This document shows, piece by piece, positions 58,977-64,000 of a DNA stretch of 64,000 bases. The position numbers and the translations under genes are program-made. A model generated the notes under the pieces. The model ran no database searches. It was given only the letters and a program-made list of their open reading frames with translations, and was not told where the DNA came from. The DNA is from Xenorhabdus hominickii (GTDB lineage Bacteria > Pseudomonadota > Gammaproteobacteria > Enterobacterales > Enterobacteriaceae). Position 1 is the stretch's first letter. Each line of letters starts with the position of its first letter. The stretch spans positions 124,001 to 188,000 of the forward strand of contig NZ_NJAI01000001.1 of assembly GCF_002632725.1 (NCBI RefSeq). The letters run 5' to 3'.

Positions 58977-60751
58977 GTATAGCAATTGGTGAAGTAATTT
59001 CAGTTAAAGGCACTAATATCACTGTAGAATTATACGAAGAGTCCAACAACGAGACGTTGTTCTATAACGGCGAAAAATTCAACGGTGTATCGATCCAGGA
59101 GTTCATTTTAATTCGTCGTGGGTTCAAGGATATCGTTGCTAGAGTACAAGGCGAATACCTAGATGAACGACTAAAAGACGAAGAGAGCGGCTGCTATATC
59201 CGTAAAGTTGAGTTAGTACCAATTGGGCATTTCCAGTTCAATGAATTCCATGAAGGCATAAAACACCTTCCGATGATCCGTGATATTGCGTATTTAATGA
59301 GTGACACTCAGGTTAAATCTATCTTTGGAAAGCCTGACGACAACTTCGTTGTCGGTGAAACGCTTACTGAAGAAATACCTATATCGCTACCTTGGGTAAA
59401 GCTATTCAACACTCATATAGGAATTTTCGGCAATACTGGTAGTGGCAAATCTAATACGCTGACTAACATATACACAACGCTATTTCGCAATAAGCTGGAC
59501 AAGCTCATAAACAAGAGTCACTTTGTTGTTATCGACTTTAATGGAGAGTACACAAATAACCAGCTAATATCAAAAGACAAGTATAAGAAGGTATACCAAC
59601 TAGATACTCGCAATGATGATGGCGATAAATTTCCACTCACTAGCGATGTATTCTGGGATGAAGAATTATTCGGCATCTTATTCAAAGCAACTGAGAATAC
59701 TCAGAAGCCGTTCTTAAAGCGGATAGTTTCTGGTCGAAACAGGTTCAAAGACAATCCAGATAGCTTGCAGAAGTACGTCAAGTCAACTATCGAGCGTGCT
59801 CTCACAAGTACCGCACAAAAGAAAGAGTTTGTAGCTCTTATTGAAGAGATTGCAAAACTTGTTGGCTCCCAAGACCTAGAGAAAAAAGTTAGGGAAATAG
59901 GCTGGCATGGTGAACGATCTCGGTTGTATTTCCCAAACACCCCCCACCCAAATTATTTTAATGGTGGTGATAATGACCTTACGTACAATCATCATTGCAG
60001 AGCATACGTAGACGACATCAACATTAGAGAGTTATCGCCATTCAATGAGTTAAAACTGAGAATCAACACTCAACTTCTTTCTGACCTCATTAGCGGTTAT
60101 GTTCAGTTCGACCATATACAACCTCTACTAAAGAGAGTAGAAGCGTCATTGACAGCACTAGATCGTGTGTTTGACGTTAGAGAAGAACGACCAGCAAACA
60201 TGTTATTGTCAGTGGTATCACTTCGAAGGACTAATCAAGAAATTAAGAAGGTTATGCCACTTTTGCTTGCTAAGTTTTATTATGGTGAACACAAGCAGAA
60301 GGTTATGAACCAGAGTCCACCAGAGCAAACATTCCACATGATAATTGATGAAGCTCATAACATACTGTCGACCCAATCGAGTCGTGAAAGTGAGAGTTGG
60401 AAGGATTATCGTTTGGAGCTATTTGAGGAAATTATCAAAGAAGGCCGTAAATTTGGTTTCTTCTTAACTTTGTCAAGTCAGAGGCCAGCAGATATCTCAC
60501 CTACGATTATGTCTCAGCTACATAATTTTTTTATTCATCGCTTAGTCAATGAGCGTGACCTCAAGTTGCTAGAGAACACTATTAGCTCACTTGATGAACT
60601 CTCACGACAAATGATTCCCAACCTTTCAAAGGGTTGTTCGATAATTATAGGAACATCATTCGATGTCCCAATGGTTGTTCAATTCAATGTGATGCCTGAC
60701 GGTAGTAGGCCAGACAGTGACGATATTGATATTGAGTCTCTTTGGAATTAG
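58973..60751 (+). CDS. herA: HerA-like hexameric ATPase, partner of SIR2
   Basis: A 592-residue HerA/FtsK-type ATPase. It has an amino-terminal HAS-barrel (about 1-100) and Walker A GNTGSGKSN (about 153-161). Walker B is in FHMIIDEAHNILS, and the sensor region is LTLSSQRPADISPTIMSQLHNFFIHRL with an arginine-finger-type end. HerA forms hexamers that assemble with SIR2 into a large complex with NADase, ATPase and nuclease or helicase activity in known systems. Overlap of 4 bp with SIR2 shows a two-gene unit. No other defence gene is attached. Confidence 0.92.
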   Translation: MSIAIGEVISVKGTNITVELYEESNNETLFYNGEKFNGVSIQEFILIRRGFKDIVARVQGEYLDERLKDEESGCYIRKVELVPIGHFQFNEFHEGIKHLPMIRDIAYLMSDTQVKSIFGKPDDNFVVGETLTEEIPISLPWVKLFNTHIGIFGNTGSGKSNTLTNIYTTLFRNKLDKLINKSHFVVIDFNGEYTNNQLISKDKYKKVYQLDTRNDDGDKFPLTSDVFWDEELFGILFKATENTQKPFLKRIVSGRNRFKDNPDSLQKYVKSTIERALTSTAQKKEFVALIEEIAKLVGSQDLEKKVREIGWHGERSRLYFPNTPHPNYFNGGDNDLTYNHHCRAYVDDINIRELSPFNELKLRINTQLLSDLISGYVQFDHIQPLLKRVEASLTALDRVFDVREERPANMLLSVVSLRRTNQEIKKVMPLLLAKFYYGEHKQKVMNQSPPEQTFHMIIDEAHNILSTQSSRESESWKDYRLELFEEIIKEGRKFGFFLTLSSQRPADISPTIMSQLHNFFIHRLVNERDLKLLENTISSLDELSRQMIPNLSKGCSIIIGTSFDVPMVVQFNVMPDGSRPDSDDIDIESLWN

Positions 60752-60777
60752 AGAATGAAAGAGCATATTTCAAGTGT

Positions 60778-60802
60778 TTTAGATTACATCTAGTAATCTA
60801 AA
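60778..60802 (+). terminator. hairpin after the SIR2-HerA unit
   Basis: TTTAGATTAC pairs with GTAATCTAAA around a 5-base loop, 27 bp after the herA stop. It is AT-rich and lacks a clear T tail, so it is only a weak terminator. Confidence 0.4.
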
Positions 60803-60864
60803 TCTAGTAAGTTAGAGCAAATACAAATAATTTAACTCACTTTTGTCCAATATCAACTAAGAAC

Positions 60865-61271
60865 TTATAACCAGGTTAGATAATAAGAGCACTGTGATTC
60901 TATGGTTGCAGATATGTTACCGTTACTATCTGTTGCTGTGGCTGTGATTACATTTCCCGCATTATCACTAACCACTCTAGACTTATATGATCCATTAATT
61001 CTACATAGAATTATATCAACATAAGCTACTTGATCAAAGCTAATTGCTGTGATTCTGTAATTATTTGTAGGTCTTACACTGTTTTCAGGTGTGTTATTGA
61101 TATCTTGAACTGTGAAATTAACTAATTGCTTATTTGTTGTTGAACCACTATCGATTACTGTACCTGGCTTTTTAAAAAGGGCTTTCTGTTTTACTGTTTC
61201 AATATTTATATTTGTAGAACCGCTATCGTTTTTGATATATCTTACATTAACCTCAGCTTCGTTTAAAAATA
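60865..61271 (-). pseudogene. carboxyl-terminal surface-protein fragment cut by IS1
   Basis: About 135 codons of a frame enter from the IS1-like element and end at 60865. The non-IS part begins LFLNEAEVNVRYIKNDSGST. The fragment is rich in Thr, Asn and Ser, with beta-type repeats (VTDSGST-like IDSGSTTNKQLVNFTVQDI, VVSDNAGNVITATATDSNGN). It ends with CSYYLTWL. It looks like the end of an extracellular or sugar-binding protein. The residues upstream of this in the same frame come from antisense IS sequence, not from the original gene. Confidence 0.55.
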
Positions 61272-62058
61272 GGGTCACGTATTCATCCCGTTGTTCCTCA
61301 CATATAATGAAGGTAAATACGTGAGGGATCGTGATGGCATTAGTTGAAGTGAAGTGTCGATTTTGCGACCAAACCACGCCTGTTAAAAAGCACGGCAAAG
61401 GAGAAGGTGGGCATCAACGATATTATTGCCAGTCCTGTCGTAGAACCTTCCAGCTCGAATACACTTACCGGGCTTGCCATTCGGGTATGAAAGAGCAAAT
61501 CGTCGAGCTTGCCATGAATAACGCCGGTATTCGTGATACGGCACGGGCACTTCATGTCAGTATTAACGCTGTTGTACGCACTTTAAAAAACTCGCACCAC
61601 GATGTGTAACCACGCTGCCGCTGGATACCCCTGAGCTTCAGCTTATCTGTGAAGTCGATGAGATGTGGTCATTCATCGGCAACAAAAAACGGCAACGCTG
61701 GTTGTGGTACGCGTGGGAGCCTCGCTTGAAACGTATTGTTGCTCACGCTTTTGGAGCCCGTAGCAAACAGACACTCAGAACGTTGCTGGAAAAGTTATCC
61801 GCTTTTGATGTAGCATTCTGGTGCACCGATAATTTAGGGGCATATGACATATTGGCTGATGAGAAACACATCACCGGTAAACTTTATACTCAACGTATTG
61901 AACGAGAAAATCTGAACCTGCGTAACAGGCTAAAGCGACTCAATCGCAAGACGCTGGGTTATTCTAAGTCAGTTGAAATGCATGACAAGATCATTGGCAC
62001 ATTCATCGAGCGTGAATTCTATTATTGATGATCAATCAACAGATTGAATACACGACCC
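61272..62058 (+). mobile_element. IS1-family insertion sequence
   Basis: About 787 bp with imperfect terminal inverted repeats: GGGTCACGTATTCATCCCGTT at the left, and the complement of GGGTCGTGTATTCAATCTGTT at the right. It carries insA and insB joined by the IS1-type AAAAAAC slippage site at 61585-61591. No clear 8-9 bp target duplication is seen, so one flank may have been rearranged. Confidence 0.85.
61331..62028 (+). CDS. insAB: IS1-type transposase InsA/InsAB' (programmed -1 frameshift)
   Basis: InsA (61331-61609, 92 residues) has the zinc finger CRFCDQTTPVKKHGKGEGGHQRYYCQSCRRTF and an HTH, and acts as repressor. A -1 slip on AAAAAAC (61585-61591) fuses it to the InsB part, which runs in the other frame to 62028. 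That part has the catalytic DDE residues in CEVDEMWSFIG, FWCTDNLGAYD and ERENLNLRNRLKRLNRKT. All motifs are intact, so the element may be active. Confidence 0.88.
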
Positions 62059-62465
62059 ATGTTTCTGCCCCATTGTGTGTTGACGCCGATGACTGAATTA
62101 TATCGGTAACCTATTTTTACAATATATAAACTAATGGTTAGGTAAAAGATAAAGCCGACTTTATTTAAGTCATTCGCTCTAGTTAGAGCTGTATATTTAA
62201 TCATATGATTGAGATAAGAAACATTTACTTTTTAAGCAATTCATATGTATGGGAAATCACACAAGACTGATTAATTAAAAAAATAACTTCATGTGGTATC
62301 TTAAGGTGATTATAAACAGGGAATTAAACCTATTTAAAACTCAATCACACTATCCTTTATGAAATGCCATTAATAATCAAATAAGGTTTTATGAGCAAAA
62401 ACCAAGATGTTTTTGAATAAATTAAAAACTATCATATAGGATAAATATTTTTTGGAGTAACATAG
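62059..62465. other. AT-rich region upstream of the beta-helix gene
   Basis: No gene of note. A possible promoter for the next gene is TTGAAT (62413-62418), 18 bp, TAGGAT (62437-62442), and GGAG lies 9 bases before its ATG. Confidence 0.45.
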
Positions 62466-64000
62466 ATGTCAGAAATGATACATAGTTCTTTATTACCATC
62501 TCAATCATTTAATTCAATCAGAGTAATATCTGCAAAAGAATTTGGCATTGAGTCTGGAGTTTGTAATAGGAAATTATTACAGGATCTACAAGATAGATCT
62601 GAATTATTGCGGATCCCGATAGATTTTTCAGGTATTCGAGAAATATGTTTCGATGGTTACATTTCTATCGGTGATTGGTTTCATTGGCGCTCATCCGGCC
62701 GATTTGATACCACGATAAAACCTGTGTCATTAACCAGAGCAACCGTTGGTTCAAATGGCTATGGTATTTATGCGTGGTTTACACGAAAAGATCCCGAACA
62801 AAATCTCACTTACGCCATGCTTGAAGATATTGGAATGGATGGTCAATATCAAGGTGGATATGAAATTAAGGTGGAATCACTAATCAGGGGATTTTGTTGG
62901 CATGCAGATAGAGATTCTGTTTTAACTGATATCACAGCATTGCGCTGCCACTTTAAAAATATGCCTCATGAAGCCTGGGAAGGTTACACAACTAATGGAG
63001 GAACAATAGATGGTATACGATATTTATATTGTTCATCTGAAGGCGAAGACCCAGAAAAAACCTCAGTAGGATTCAATGCGTTTAAATGTATGAATGGCTC
63101 CATAGACTCACCATCAGAGTATGGAATATATACAATACGCAATATTGTAAGCCGAGGAAATACAGCAAGAGGGCATAGAACATTGACCGATTTGAAACGC
63201 GGTTGTGAAAAGTGGAGCATTTCTTTATGTAATACATATGATATGAATGATTGCCACCATTCTACTGATGGCTCTAGAGACGGAATTTTTTCTGATAACA
63301 TTGGAGAACAAACAGGAAAGTCTTATAGGAATAAAAACTTCCTTGAAATTCAGGGGGAAAATATAACTGTAACATCCTCTATATTCAAAGGAGCACCGGA
63401 TGATAAAAGAGCGGGAGTCGCGGGTATTTTAATCACTAACTATCAGTATCCTTCATTACCAGGAAGTAATGAAAGTAAAAATATACATATTAGTAACTGT
63501 CAAGTAAACAACATTGATAATGGAGCCATCAGAATTATTAATGCGTCAAATGTAAAAGTAAATGGCTTGAGCATTAATAATTGCAAAAATGGAGTTTCAT
63601 TTGAGCGAAATCTCGGAATGAATAAACCTTTATTTAATACAATCGAAGATATTGTAACTCATGATTCCGATACAGGTTTAATTGTCTCTACTGACTATCC
63701 ATTGTTAATTAACACTCCACCTATCAATGGAAAAATGGCTTGTAAAATTAATAACGGCACTATAATTTACAGATTCAAAAAACCATATTTTTGTAATTAC
63801 CCCCCCAGCATAGAAAATTCGGATATACTACTTAAAAATATTGGTGGTACCTCATCCGATGATAGACCTATTGGTATACCTTATGCTATTGAATTAGATG
63901 ATTCAGAACCATTATCAGTACGGGAATATTCTGCTGCATTAATCCCTGTTCTGGAAGATGATATTATTTATTTCTCTTGCCATGTAAAAGAATTGAGTTC
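62466..64000 (+). CDS. parallel beta-helix protein, incomplete at the window edge
   Basis: An open frame of at least 511 codons that runs off the right end. There is no signal peptide. It starts MSEMIHSSLLPSQSFNSIRV. From about residue 120 it has repeated short strands of right-handed beta-helix type, clearest in NIHISNCQVNNIDNGAIRIIN and VKVNGLSINNCKNGVSF. Cysteines and aromatic residues are frequent early (GDWFHWRSSGRF). The layout resembles phage tail spikes or pectate-lyase-like surface proteins, but I cannot name a family. It is strongly AT-rich, like the neighbouring cargo. The end is outside the window. Confidence 0.7.
   Translation, partial: MSEMIHSSLLPSQSFNSIRVISAKEFGIESGVCNRKLLQDLQDRSELLRIPIDFSGIREICFDGYISIGDWFHWRSSGRFDTTIKPVSLTRATVGSNGYGIYAWFTRKDPEQNLTYAMLEDIGMDGQYQGGYEIKVESLIRGFCWHADRDSVLTDITALRCHFKNMPHEAWEGYTTNGGTIDGIRYLYCSSEGEDPEKTSVGFNAFKCMNGSIDSPSEYGIYTIRNIVSRGNTARGHRTLTDLKRGCEKWSISLCNTYDMNDCHHSTDGSRDGIFSDNIGEQTGKSYRNKNFLEIQGENITVTSSIFKGAPDDKRAGVAGILITNYQYPSLPGSNESKNIHISNCQVNNIDNGAIRIINASNVKVNGLSINNCKNGVSFERNLGMNKPLFNTIEDIVTHDSDTGLIVSTDYPLLINTPPINGKMACKINNGTIIYRFKKPYFCNYPPSIENSDILLKNIGGTSSDDRPIGIPYAIELDDSEPLSVREYSAALIPVLEDDIIYFSCHVKELS

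Noticed and set aside
50827..64000. CRISPR array or retron in the island
   Set aside because: No regularly spaced direct repeats, no reverse transcriptase motif and no cas gene were seen.

Overview
The window is chromosomal DNA of a gammaproteobacterium of the Morganellaceae, most likely a Xenorhabdus (Photorhabdus is the nearest alternative). Housekeeping proteins are close to those of E. coli. The fimbrial operon has the gene set and order I associate with the Xenorhabdus mrx operon (A-C-D-G-H-J). The intergenic repeats are ERIC-type elements. Identification is by eye, without database searches.

Layout. 1-9.7 kb: ispH, an accessory block (GNAT protein, AlaX-type editing enzyme, LysR regulator), then dapB and carAB with a conserved TTG start, a promoter with a GC-rich start region and two ARG boxes. 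9.7-17.4 kb: a FimB/MrpI-type tyrosine recombinase, a perfect 19-bp inverted-repeat switch that overlaps its 3' end, and a minus-strand chaperone-usher fimbrial operon ending in a small XRE regulator. 18-24 kb: nucleoside salvage (CNT-family transporter, deoC-deoA-deoB-deoD) with a CytR-type promoter that has two CRP-like sites 52 bp apart. 24-32 kb: a conserved block (yjjV, yjjU, a short osmY, prfC, rimI, holD, rsmC, two tRNA-Leu(CAG), yjjZ). 32-39 kb: a frameshifted alkaline phosphatase gene with a Pho box, a three-gene amine/aldehyde oxidation cluster, a nucleoside hydrolase, and an orphan restriction-type controller protein facing a Ner/SfsB-like regulator across C-boxes. 39-50.8 kb: sugE behind a guanidine-II (mini-ykkC) riboswitch, efp/epmB, yjeI, groES-groEL with a heat-shock promoter, fxsA, aspA, dcuA, dsbD, yjdC and tRNA-Phe.

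50.8-64 kb is a genomic island next to tRNA-Phe. Its first part is GC-rich and looks like the degraded end of an integrative conjugative element: integrase, amino-terminal part of a TraI_2-type relaxase, truncated DUF1281 gene, CbtA-like toxin, an unknown gene and two tandem ArdB/KlcA-like antirestriction genes. The second part is AT-rich cargo: a secreted SAM hydrolase/hydroxide adenosyltransferase-like protein, a two-gene SIR2-HerA antiphage cassette, a surface-protein fragment cut by an IS1-family element, and a parallel beta-helix protein that runs off the right edge.

The most unusual observation is the switch at 10372-10671. Inverting the 262-bp segment would change the recombinase's own carboxyl terminus (230 versus 207 residues). 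The switch sits beyond the terminator at the 3' end of the fimbrial operon, not upstream of the pilin gene where such switches normally lie.
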